Position numbers and translations under genes: made by a program. A model generated the notes under the pieces. The model did no database searches. It was given only the letters and a program-made list of their open reading frames with translations, and was not told the DNA's origin. A DNA stretch of 64,000 bases from Laburnicola sp. R22_1 (lineage: Eukaryota; Ascomycota; Dothideomycetes; Pleosporales; Didymosphaeriaceae), in assembly GCA_014281115.1 (NCBI GenBank), contig JACONQ010000007.1, forward strand, positions 930,001 to 994,000, read 5' to 3'. Below, piece after piece: positions 10,467 to 21,149 of the stretch. Every line of letters begins with the position of its first letter. Within the stretch, counting starts at the first letter, position 1.

Positions 10467-11210
10467 TCAATTCTCATACGCCGGCGGATCCTCTCCCTTC
10501 GTATATCTCGGCAACACTTCCCCATCCCAATCTTCAACTCCACCCTCATCCCCATCTCCCACCATCCCGCTCTCACACCCCCTCCTCCCCACCCCACCCA
10601 ACCCAAACCACGCCCCTACCATCTCTAAACCCCAACCCCCACGCCTCTCCCTTGTCCTCGTTCTCGTTCTCGTTCTCGTTCTCGTCCTCCCCCTCTCCAC
10701 CCCAACCTCCCTCCTTAGCCACTCCCCCGTCCAAAAATCCAACAACTCCTCCCTCCTCTCCTCCCGCGCATACCCCTCCGCATCCTGCATCGCCACCAAC
10801 GCAAGCACATTATGATGAAGCCGCGGATACGCGTCGACGCGGTAGCCCCAGGCGCGGAAGTCGTCGGCTAGAGGCGTCGACGCGGTGATGTAGGGTGCGG
10901 GGGAGAGGGTCGGGATGTAGATTGTGTGGAGTGTTTTTGTTGGGGTTGCGGGTACGGGTATAGTGTAGAGGTGATGCTGTTGGGGTTGAGAGTGGGTTTG
11001 ATGGGAGGTGGTGGTGGTGGTGGTGGTGGAAGGTTGTGCTTGAGGTCGTGATTGTGGTAGTGATGCAGATGGAGAAGAACGGAGTAATTCGACGCCTACG
11101 CGGAGTCTCGCGCTGCCGTTGCGTGAAAGTGCAACGGCTTGTGTACTCCTCGTACTCGTGCTCGTGCTCGCCATCCCCATCATCATCATCGTAGATAAAA
11201 CCGTCGCCAT
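10467..11210 (-). CDS. Hypothetical protein with DFRAWGYRVDAY core and C-terminal PY motif
   Basis: A 247-residue single-exon model, not recognised. Residues 1-80 are low-complexity (Met run, poly-Thr, Ser/Gln). The core at 116-128 (DDFRAWGYRVDAY) matches the proteins at 30012-30865 and 1834-2708. A helical charged region follows (about 140-170), then a run of Arg-Thr dipeptides (about 175-187) encoded by a hexanucleotide microsatellite, then a Gly-rich part. The C-terminus has LPRY (233-236) and PPAY (242-245). In established biology, PPxY motifs bind WW domains, notably those of Nedd4/Rsp5-type ubiquitin ligases and their adaptors; whether that applies here is inference. The layout core, charged helix, LPxY then PPxY is shared with the 30012 gene, suggesting paralogy. 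It is convergent with RIO2. Confidence 0.6.
   Translation of the reverse strand: MATVLSTMMMMGMASTSTSTRSTQAVALSRNGSARLRVGVELLRSSPSASLPQSRPQAQPSTTTTTTTSHQTHSQPQQHHLYTIPVPATPTKTLHTIYIPTLSPAPYITASTPLADDFRAWGYRVDAYPRLHHNVLALVAMQDAEGYAREERREELLDFWTGEWLRREVGVERGRTRTRTRTRTRTRERRGGWGLEMVGAWFGLGGVGRRGCESGMVGDGDEGGVEDWDGEVLPRYTKGEDPPAYEN
10658..10690. repeat. TTCTCG hexanucleotide microsatellite inside a coding region
   Basis: About five tandem copies of TTCTCG on the plus strand. Read on the minus strand they encode the Arg-Thr dipeptide run of the protein at 10467-11210. As a hexamer, copy-number change keeps the frame. Confidence 0.8.
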
Positions 11211-12490
11211 CGAACGTACAGAGAGCGCGCGCGCTGAACGCTATTCAATATAATATCCCAAACAAAAGTAGAAGAAAAATAAAGAAATGAGCGCAGCAAA
11301 CTTCCATCACCACCCAAGATTCCTCGCTCCCTATATCAATCAACGCATCAAAACCCAGCCAGCCCAGCCGGTCAGCCATCCAGTCATCCATCCAGCTCAC
11401 ACCCACACCCACAGCCGCATCACATCAGGGCCCCTCTACCGCATGACAAACACGTCCTCATCTGCCTGTCAGCTTACGAGCGAAAACAAGCACTTCGCCC
11501 TTTTATTGCCCACTGCAACCTCGTCACGAGAGCACAAACTGCCCGTCTGTTTCCGCGCATCATGCGACTGCGACTGCGACTGCGACTGCGCCTGTGCCCC
11601 CCAAGCAATCACGTTGCGTAGCCCGATAGCGCAGTATCTCGTGTGAAGTCAGATATATGGTACAGCAATTCGTTGCGCAAAGGTGCGACGTGAGGACGAA
11701 GCCTGTTGTCTGGTTGCCTAGTTACGTAGTCGTGTGACACAAGTCGGTCCGGTGGCGGAGTCACCTTCCAGCTGCTCGCGTCCCGCAAACCATCCTCAAG
11801 TGACCCTCCAACTCAGCTTACTGTTCAACATCTAGCATAGAAAAACTGTCGTTGCCTTCTCAAGACGAAACCATGCCGTTGCACATCACATACTCACTAA
11901 TGCATGTCTCAGTCGGCACGACACAAAGTCTGGTCAAGGAGAGAGTCTATAATATTTGGTATGAACCTATGAACAGATCCTCCCATAAAGCTTTGCTGGC
12001 CCACCGATCTCTGTGAACCTATCCGTCATCGATGAAAAGCTGTACTGTAGTATCCACCAAGATTTTTTGCGCCTACGTCCGCGCCAAATCAAAAGATGTG
12101 CCGATAAGATGAGAGAAGCCAATCGCTAGCCTCCCAAAGATGGTGAAAAGAAGACCAGAGACCGAGTGTTGTAATAGATGGGGGGTGGTCCAGGAAGGGT
12201 CGGCAAGGTATTAGTGTCGACGCCAGTGATAGAGGAGGAGCCATTTGAATGAAAGGAAGAAAACTAGGCCTCTATGTTCGCATTGAGATGGACCACAACC
12301 GTCGATGCAGCTGGAGGAGAGCCTGATTGGCCGGGAAGATGTCTGTTAGGTATGGCTGGTCTGCGAAAAGACTCTCGAGAGGATAGTGGCTGGCCATGTC
12401 CAAGAAACGATCGAGAAGAATAGTCGTACATATGTGCATGTTGTGCCGAAAACCACAGACATTGGCACGAAAGCATTTACTGCTGAGACC
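11211..12490. other. Intergenic, no gene seen
   Basis: About 1.3 kb between the start of the PY-motif gene (minus) and the stop of the RRM gene (minus). It probably holds the promoter of the former and the 3' untranslated region of the latter. The only plus-strand ORF of note (11287-11646) is low-complexity and not credible. Confidence 0.4.
11564..11591. repeat. GCGACT hexanucleotide microsatellite
   Basis: Four to five tandem copies of the hexamer GCGACT in the region upstream of the minus-strand PY-motif gene. Confidence 0.8.
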
Positions 12491-14517
12491 TCACTCGTCA
12501 CCGCTCCGACGGGTTGGAGAAGCGGACTGCTCTTGCTTGACCGGGGTAGCTGGGGTGGTCTTGATGTCGGTACCGTGGTCGGATCCGCCGTCCTCAGTCT
12601 TGAATCCGGTAGCGTGAGCCATTTGGTGAATGGCCGGGCGAGACATACCAAGACTCGAGGGAACAGCGGGAGTCCAGGGCTGGCGATAGCGGTTTGCGGT
12701 GGGCACGTAGGCAGCTGGGTTGCTGGGTGAAGTTAGTCAAAGACCGAGAGTCGCAGTGTCCAGGACGTTACTTACGCTGATGACTGCTGAAGGAACATCT
12801 CGAACTCATTGGCTGCGCCCTGCGAATCGGGAGACATGGTCATGTAACGGTCGGGTCCAGTGCTCAGGGCACGGGCCTGCGCGACGCCCACCTCGTACTC
12901 AGCAGCGCGGAAAACACGGCCAGCGGCGGTCTGCTGTTTCAGCATCTTCTGCTCGTGCGTGTCAGAGTATCGGATCTGGATCAGATGGTCTTCACCGCCG
13001 TGCTTGGCGGCAACGGGAGTGTTGTTGAACGTCTTGATGACCTCCTCGCAGATGTCGCGCGACTCGAACCTAGCTTCGATCAGCAAAAGAACTATTGATA
13101 AGTATTAAATAGTACTCACCGAGCGAAGCCAACGCCACGGCCATTGCCTGAGCTGTCACGGAGGATCCTGCTCGAGCAAACCTTGTGTGGAGCAAAGAGA
13201 GTACCCAATTCCTGATAAATGTCAGTGACCGAATCAAGAATAATGCCGAGTCTGAGGTCGACGTACATGCTCGTTCATGTTCTTGGGAATGTTAGATACG
13301 TAAAGGTTAGTGTTAGCTTCGTCGGCGAATTTCTTGAGCTTGGAGTAGAATGATTCCTGCGGTGCGTTAGTGACAAAGCACCCACAACATACGTCAAGAT
13401 CCGAGTACTCACACGAGCGAAGCTAACCTCATAACCTAAGTAATGGAAGCCGCGGATGCAATGCTCAGCATCCTCGAAGTTGTGATACTTGATGAATCCG
13501 AATCTGAAATGGAAGGTTAGCATACGTTAGCCGACGAGAAGAGACTACTCACCCCTTGCATAGGTTCGTCTTCAGATCGATGATGGACTTGGAGCTCTGG
13601 ATGTCACCAAAGCGCTTGCCCCAGGCATGAAGCATCTCGTCCGTGGTCTCCGGAAGAAGGCCCCGGATGTACACGTTTGTCTCGCCACACTTGTTCTCCA
13701 AGCTCCGATCAAGCGGCTTAAGCGGCGAGCTAGGGGCGGGAATGGCTCGCGGGATCGGCGGGTCCTTTTGTAGCAGCTGGTGCAACTTGGGGGAGATGGT
13801 GGGGAGCGTGGCCTGCTTCTGTAGAGGATTGACGAGCTGGTATTGAGCCAACTGCGAAGGCGAAGGGGTGGCACTGCTCGTGTAGATGCCGCTCGGCGAG
13901 CGGTCCATGATTGCCGCCGTGCCGTAGCGATAGAGACCGGAACTCGCATAAGGAGTACCGGGAATGTCGTTCTCGTTAGATGAAATCGAATCGCGACGCG
14001 GAGTCATCAAGGTGGGCATGTCACCCGAGGAGACGCGAGAAGCCCATCCGCCACCCATGGGGCTGTTGTCGACCATGGCTTGGCCATACTGGTATGCGGC
14101 TTGGGGAACGAAGGTACCTCCATGGCTATACATGCCTGGAGAATGGATCATTGCAGACTGCTGCTGGTTTCCACCAGACATGACACCATACATAGAGCCC
14201 ATGTTAGGGACCCAAAGGCTCTGGCCTTGAGAGATAGGCATAGCGCCGTACTCGGGGACATTGCCAGCCATGACCGCACCGCTAGCCTTGGATGCCATGG
14301 AAGTGCCATAGGATCCATGTACGTTGAGAGCTGACATGCTGTTTGCCAGGCCCGACAAGCCGTCCTGGCCAGATTGAGGAGACATCGGATGGCCTCTATG
14401 GAGGTAGTTGGCCGCTCCATGGCCCTGGCCAGCCTGATTGTAGTGGCCCATCATACCTTGTCCCTTGTAGCCCGGGGCGGGGGCCGGGTAGTTGTTCTGG
14501 CGGTTGTTGGCAGCCAT
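12491..14517 (-). CDS. Two-RRM RNA-binding protein, MSSP/RBMS-like
   Basis: A likely cytoplasmic or nuclear mRNA-binding regulator. Six exons: 13553-14517, 13413-13503, 13267-13356, 13120-13211, 12776-13069 and 12491-12722. All have GTRNGT donors and AG acceptors in consistent phase, giving 587 residues. The first 270 residues are low-complexity, rich in G, S, Q, M, Y and P. RRM1 spans about 278-355, with RNP2 VYIRGL and RNP1 KGFGFIKY formed across the exon 1/2 junction. RRM2 spans about 368-445, with RNP2 LYVSNI and RNP1 RGVGFARF across the exon 4/5 junction. The order and the TNVYIRGLLPETTDE signature resemble the vertebrate MSSP/RBMS family. The C-terminal 100 residues are P/T/S-rich. ATG 14517 is the first in the frame. 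The long upstream region contains plausible untranslated-leader introns. The exact fungal orthologue name is not known to me. Confidence 0.9.
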
Positions 14518-17500
14518 TTTTTCGGGTGCAGTGTCTCCTGTCGGAAAGCAGAGCTGAACTCGAGGAAGTGGAAACCGAAGCTGCAAGGTCGACGAAGGAT
14601 GAGCGACGATGGCACTGAAGGCTCAGGCAAAGGACTCCTGGGACGTGGTGAGGATTCTTGAACTGGCGCGTCGGTTGAAATGCAGGAAAAAGACGGTGCT
14701 CTGCAGAAGAAGTTAGCAAATCTGAGATCCTGCAACTCTTGGCGAGAGACGGGCAGGAGGGTGAAGAGAAGGGTGAAGAGGAGGGTGAGCGGTGAGGTGA
14801 GGAAAAAAAAAAGCCAAGCAGAGGCATGAAGCGTGCGGGGTAGAAATGACGAAGGCCGGATGGAGTGAAAAGGCCGGAGAGTGAATGTTGCCATGGAAGC
14901 TTGGGCAGGCTTACCGAGTCGTAAATGTCAACTTTTTGCAATGTGCGGGACTGGTAGTGACTCCAAAGCTAGGGAGAGGTCAGAGGAGGTTGCTGCCGCG
15001 GGGTGGTGGCCAGAAGGTGACCTACCTGTGAAAAGCTACAAAGAATGTGGCCACTGAAGCGTACTGGTGAGAAAGAAGTGTGGTGTGTAGAGGGAAGAAG
15101 AAGAGCGAGAGAGAAGACGAGACGGAAGAAGAGAAGAGGCGGGATGTTTGCTGTTGGCGCGGGGGGAAGAGCTATTCGCACGACGAGGAGGAGCAGGTCG
15201 AGCGCGTATACGCAACCGTGGCGTCGCCTTCCGCTCGAGTGCTCGGCCATGGCAGCCCGGGCGGGATGGGAAGGGACTCACCTTCATAACAATCGATACA
15301 GCGGAAGGATGCAGGTGCAAACAGCAACGACGATACTGGACGGAAGGAACGGTCCAGGCTTCCTTTTCACAAGTGCACCAGTGTGTGTTGGTCTCTCAAC
15401 GGGTTCCGGATAGGGAGGCTAAGTAATACTGCCAAAGGGCTGTTTCAATACCAATGTCAGTCTGGAAAAACTGCTGCAATGCGTGTGCTGCGTTGTAGGC
15501 CTTGCCGGGCAACGTGCTTTAATAACACACCAGCACCGGCGCCGCCCGCTGTGCTGTATACACCAGGAACGCCTTCTCTGGGACTCGGGTTAATTCATCG
15601 AGGCGGTGCCATGTCGCATTAGCTCTGTACGCTCCCGCAGCCGCGCCCGCAGCCCATGCCGTTCAGAGACAGCTTCTCCAATCGTGAGCGCCACGGTCTG
15701 CAGTCAATCTCTAGGCGCGGCGGCCTTCCAGAGCCGAAGGCAAAGACAGAGCAGCGGCAACGCCCTTGCAGCAGGGCTGAAGAAAGCAAAGCAAAAGCGC
15801 CGTCTCTGGCTTTTTATGAAGGACGTCACCCGCCTCGACGGTAGTGGTACAGGTGAGAGGTCAGAGGCTTGCAACATAACAAAAGGGAGAGGAACTGCTC
15901 TATCACTTCTCACATTTCCAACCCCAGCAGCGCGCCGAACCCGCAGCCTCGTCCACGCCTACCAACGTGCATTGCCGTTTGACTCCAGATTAGCTTGCAG
16001 CACTTCAGAGACACAACAGAGGAAGACTTATTACGAAGGGGCATAGTCCAGCCGTGCACATGTGTGAAGCTTGAAATAGCCTCGCAGAAGCGTGCAGCTG
16101 CATCTCATTTGTCACGTCGCTGCAAGCCTATACGCAGACGGCGATCCAGTTCTACGGTCGAGGTTTCCAGGTACACTGTGATCTATTTTGTGAGAGACAT
16201 GCGAATGGAAAACTGAAAGGTGTCAGCAGAGCGACTAGAAATTATCGCATAGATGCAGCATGCTCGTCTTGCCCAAACATACGACTTGAAAAACCTTCCG
16301 CATCCTGCATCCTGCATGCAAAAGCAAGGGCATAAGCCGATGCCGGTCTATCTATTAGAGACAGAGATGGTAGGTGCATTCTGCGCAACGCGACTTTCGA
16401 GGATGTGGGGGGCCAGGAATTTGAGCTACATCGAATGGGGGTTGATGATGCGTCGTCGTTTGATCCGGGCCAAGTCCATTCTTGTCCTGTTTCTTACCCC
16501 CCGAATAACCTGCGACTGTCCATTTAAAGCGCCGCTAAGACATATGTGTGACGGAGATGCTTGAAGTGGGATTGCCTGCTTCTCCGCGTGTCGCTGTGAC
16601 CGCCATGGAGTCACAGAGCGATTCGGGCGTCAAGCCTTTTCTGAAACATGAAGCATGCGCAAATGCATCATTTCCCCATCGACAGAATAACCATCTCTTC
16701 ATCTGGCGTAGATAATAAGGATGCGCAGATACGAACAACCCCGTAAATTGCGGGTGGGTCGCCAATGGAGGAGAGCGCAAACGTCAACTGCTGATGAACC
16801 ATAGCACAGATATTTGTGACGAGTGCAGGTTGGCCCCCGGCCTGTCATACATGTTGTGTCTCCTTTGGGCGCGGGCGCCTTCGTACATGGCCGTCGCGAT
16901 GAACGACAACGTTGGTTTTCCGGGCAGAAAGCGAGATGACGAGGAGTATTTACGGCAATCGACAAACTGTTCGTCCGCAGATTAGTGTGCAGCTTCAAGT
17001 AGCGCTTTGAGGATGAACGCATTGATTGATTGTTTCCTCGTACCACGTAACACTCAATCCCAGATCTAGTTCAAGCCAATCCAGCCTCTGTCGGTTGTAC
17101 TCCCTTGGGCGGAGCTTCCGTCATCCGTCCATGTGTCACTCGATGGTCTCCACGACCAATTCAAGAATCCTCGAAGCACTCTGAAGCGGCATATCTGACA
17201 TATACTGGACTTAACCCATGACCCGGAAACCGGATCTGACCTCATTGCCCGCGACCAAACAAGGGGTTGATAAGTTACCTCTAAGCACTTTTGCGCCGTG
17301 GTGCGTTGTACAAGACAGGATCAAGGCCAATGCTATCCCGGACCTAGTCTAGGACGAGTCATCGGCGGCTTCCGAAACGGAGAGAACGATGTTGCTAAGC
17401 GGGCCCATCTAGATACCAAGCCGGATGGGATAGCCCCGGGACTCTGGAGGAGAAGAGGAGAGGAGATGACAGGGAGTGTTTCTGGCAGCAGCCGAAGCAT

Positions 17501-17999
17501 TATTTATAGGGTTCTTGAGCGCGTTGGGCGCATGCAACGTGCGCGCAAAACCCATTGACAACTACAAAATTATGCACGAAATATGGCCTCGATGGGCTCC
17601 GCGAAGAAGAGTGACGGCATTCGGGGAACAAAACGGGTGGAAGAGATGAGGGATTCCAACACACTCCAAGGCAATGATTCTGCCGGTATTGTCCGCCTCG
17701 CTAGTGAGCGACTACTGTTTAGCGCACATCAGCAACACTTGAAAATCACGCAGGTGTTTGTCAACGGAACACTTTTCGTGTAAGCACATTAATTGATTGT
17801 TACGGGCTACATAGTATGGTATGTCCAAATTTTCCAATGTAAAGTGAAGATCCGAAAGTGGGCAAAACATCACGCAATGAGAAAATGATTACCCTAAATC
17901 CTCAAGTGATGGCGCCAACGCTCCGTCTAGATACCGCAAAAAGCTGGTGTGTAAATGCTGCAAGAAAGAATATATCAGCAAAGGATAGATGTCCGTACT
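14518..17999. other. Long non-coding stretch upstream of the RRM gene
   Basis: About 3.5 kb without a credible coding region. The part next to 14517 probably holds the promoter and a spliced 5' leader of the RRM gene: minus-strand donor-like GTAAGC near 14914 and GTAGGT near 15026, and an acceptor-like CTTCTGCAG near 14702. A purine-rich plus-strand tract lies at about 14755-14815. From 15400 to 17950 I see nothing beyond scattered short ORFs. Confidence 0.4.
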
Positions 18000-20142
18000 T
18001 TAACTCCACACGTCCTCTTGGTACTGGTTCGACGCCCTCATTGCCTTCACGATCTCCTCGCCCTTGGCCTCTGGCTGATTCCTGTGTTTGGCAATAAGCT
18101 GTCCAAGCAGCGTATTGACCTCTCGCGCCATGTTTGCTGCATCGCCGCAGACGTAGAAAAACGCTTTCTGTTCCAACAACTTGTTAATCTCTTCACCGTA
18201 TTCTTCGATCTTGTGTTGAACGTAGACTTTATTGGGACCGTCACGGGAAAAGGCAGTGTGCATGACGAAGCTATCGCCAAGAGCCTCTTTATATTTCTGG
18301 ACCATGCATTAGTAGGGTGAAGTGTATAATACCACAAGCAAAACTCACCTCCCACTCTTCCGAATACATATAATCTTCGGCCTTCTTCCTGCATCCGAAG
18401 AATAGCACCGTCTTGCCAACTTTCTGGCCAGCCTTAGCTTGTGCGGCTCGCTCCTGAACGAAGCCGCGGAATGGAGCAACACCAGTTCCGGGGCCGACCA
18501 TGATGATGGGCTTTGAGGGATCTGAAGGAAGCCTGAAATTGGAGTGGCGGACGTGCACGGGTACGTGAATGCCATCGTACTTATTTCGTGGACCGGTGAT
18601 GGCATAATTCAAGCCGTGAGGATCAGGGTTGGGGTCGCCATTCTGCTCCTGCTTCAAAGCCAGGAGATAGTTCGTGGTTACACCCTTCAGAATATGCGGT
18701 GAGCCTGGCTTATGGCTGGACTCAACGACGGCTGTGATGGAGATCTTATCCTTCTGAACAAGCGATGATGATGATATCGAGTAGTAACGTGGCTGAATCT
18801 TCAAGAGACCTTCGATCATTAGCGAAAAGGGAATCTTTGTCCATGGCTCCCCCTTGGACAAGATCTCAAGAAGCTGTGCCAAGTTGAGGTGGAGATCAGT
18901 GACTTTCTCATGGAAATAATCCTTCTCGCTTCCAAGTTTCGCCATTTCAGCTTTGATTTCCTCATTGGGGGCGAATTGCGCCAACGTAGACACGAACTGA
19001 CGCGAAATAGCAGCACCAATCTCCATGTGATAGCGCACAGCGGTATCATAAGTGGTTGGCGATGGGAAGGGAACCTTGGCCGTGGAGTCAAGACCCTTGA
19101 CCGCAATGACAGTGTGGCGCTTGTCCTTTAGACCGAGTATATTCAAGAGACGGTCAACCTCCTTGCCAGCATTAGTAGGCCAAACTGCGATGTGGTCGCC
19201 GGTGGTGTAAGATAGATTGGAGCCCTCGATTCCGATCACCATGTGCAGACAGTTGCGGTCCTCGGCCTTGAAGAGTTCATAAGATTCGATGATGGGGGCG
19301 ATGAAGGGGTTGTTGGCGTTGTAGGGACCCTTCTGAGAGCCCTCTAGATGATTTTTGTTGGGTTCACCCAAGTACACGGTGTCGTCATCAGGACTCAGCT
19401 CTGGCTTCTCTTTAATCTCAAACACGGGTTCATAGACGGCTTCGCGTTCTTCCAGGTTCAGGCTTTCGCATACAGCAGCCCACATGGGCTCCTTCCACGC
19501 AAGAAAGTCTTCTTCCATGGTGCCGGCACCATCATCCCCCTCGCCGGCGGGGCCGAGTCGGGTCGCGCCGAGCTTGGTCAGGAACTTGTCAACATCACGG
19601 ACCATGGAGTTGTAATGCTCGTATGTGTTGTTTCCGAGACCGAAAGCAACGTACTTGAGCTTGCTGAGTGGCTTCTCTTCTACAGAAGCGCCTTCGCTGA
19701 AGCTGACGTCTTCACCGCCGATGAACTCGTAGAACTCGACTGCGTTGTCCGTTGGCTCGCCCTCACCGTAGGTGGCGAGCACGAAAACGGCGAGCTTGTC
19801 CTCTGGGAACTGATCCAGGTTTCCGTAGTCGTAGTCTTCCAAATCCGCAACCATGCAACTCAAGCCGAAGCGGGAATGCCCCTCCTTGGCCAGTCGGGAA
19901 GCATAGTCCTCGGCGGTGCCCGTCTGGCTGCCGTAGAAGACGACGCAGTTCTTGTCCGACTCCTGCATTTTCTCCAGAATGTCCCGGGACTTGCCCTCCT
20001 TCGCCGCGCCATTGCCGGTTGCGAGTGAACTGCCATATGGGTCACCGTAGACGCCCCAGTACGTGCCTTTGGTGAAGTAGGCGATGGTTCCGAGCAGTAG
20101 CGCGGCGAGCACAACGATGTCGAGCGTGTCTAGTTGCGCCAT
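18000..20142 (-). CDS. cprA: NADPH-cytochrome P450 reductase
   Basis: This ER-anchored diflavin enzyme passes electrons from NADPH via FAD and FMN to microsomal P450s, for example in ergosterol synthesis. The exons are 18349-20142 and 18000-18296 (696 residues, normal length); the intron (GTGAGT to GTCCAG) is 52 bp and phase 0. Residues 8-24 form the N-terminal membrane anchor. The flavodoxin-like FMN domain starts with YGSQTGTAEDY (70-80), followed by LATYGEGEPTDNA and FGLGNNTYEHYN. The FAD domain has RYYS at 452-455, and the NADPH domain has GPGTGVAPFRGF (550-561) and FFGCRKKAEDYMYSEEW. The second exon carries YVCGDAANMA and the C-terminal QEDVWS, whose Trp stacks on FAD in the family. ATG 20142 is preferred because the anchor follows at once. 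It is divergent from the TAO3-like gene. Confidence 0.97.
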
Positions 20143-21149
20143 GGTGCTGGAGACGGTCAGCAGGCACACAGGCAGGTATGCAGTGAGAAAATGAGAGACT
20201 CACAAGAATGGGCTGAGGAGCCAGGTGGCCACAGAAGCACGCACTGGCGAATTTGTATACGGTGTCGGGGATGTGGTGGACTCGGGTGTTAGCGGCCGGA
20301 CCCTCCGCGACGAATGCCTAGGCCTGACCTTATCGCCGCTGGCCTACGTATCGGCTGATATTCTGGCTTGTGAAGGCTGCTTGTGTGGGTTGCGCGACGG
20401 AGCTCAAAGTCGGCGAGACGGCAGAAAAAAAGTGACGGGCGGCGTGGCAGTAGGGTTTCAACGACCAGGCTTCTAGCGGCGGCTGATGAGCGCGGCGAGA
20501 GCCCGCCCGTGTTGGGCTGGTGCTGCGTGGTCGGAACGCTGAATTCCGCTGGGCGACGTTCCGCACCGACTGGCGTGAGAAATGCGGCCAGGTGTCGGCC
20601 GAGCACCATGCGCAGTGCCCAGCTGTTGGTCTTGCGGCACACGGTCCACGGACGACGGTACGACGGCTGTTGTTAAACACACGCGAAAGCATACTTCGCA
20701 GTAGTCGGAGACTTTTCTGTAAAAGGCTGAGTTGACTATAAACGGATATGGATGAATGAATTGCACCGAATACTATGATCCTAAATCGATGGTTTCCCGC
20801 CCCTCGTGCCCGTTTTCCACGTATCATGTACCTATGCGTCTGGAGGATGGACGCCCATCACAAGCGTTTCCCACTGTCTGTGACGCGTTGCTCTGATGCC
20901 CACTCCGGAGACGCGAGCAGTCCCACGGCCACGGCCCGCCAGCAGATCTTCACGCGCGGGGAATGGGAATGCGGCGGTGGCTCTGGACCGTCGTGGTTTA
21001 GCGCTCAGGAACGTGCTGTGAGGCGCACCAGGGGCCTTGCGAATTCACCCAACGTCGTCTGCTCCGTGACCGAATTCCACGCCAGACCGCGGGACCGCTC
21101 GTAGCCTCCACCCTGCCCCCTTTCCCTTTCCTCGCAGCGCCCCCCCCCG
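20143..21149. promoter_or_regulatory. Divergent intergenic region between P450 reductase and TAO3-like gene
   Basis: About 1 kb that must hold both promoters. It contains several overlapping short ORFs on both strands with no conserved content. A minus-strand GTGAGT near 20200 could mark a leader intron of the reductase gene. Immediately before 21150 there is a CT-rich stretch ending in a run of Cs, typical of fungal transcription start regions. Confidence 0.5.

Noticed and set aside
11287..11646. Plus-strand ORF of 119 codons
   Set aside because: Low-complexity (His/Thr/Ser runs and a Cys-Asp repeat from a hexamer microsatellite) and lies in the upstream region of the opposite-strand gene.
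15606..17558. Several plus-strand ORFs of 60-146 codons
   Set aside because: No conserved content, overlapping frames on both strands, and no convincing exon joins.
20289..20827. Overlapping ORFs of 97-165 codons upstream of the P450 reductase
   Set aside because: They overlap each other on both strands with arginine/serine-rich translations typical of random GC-rich DNA; the region is a divergent promoter.
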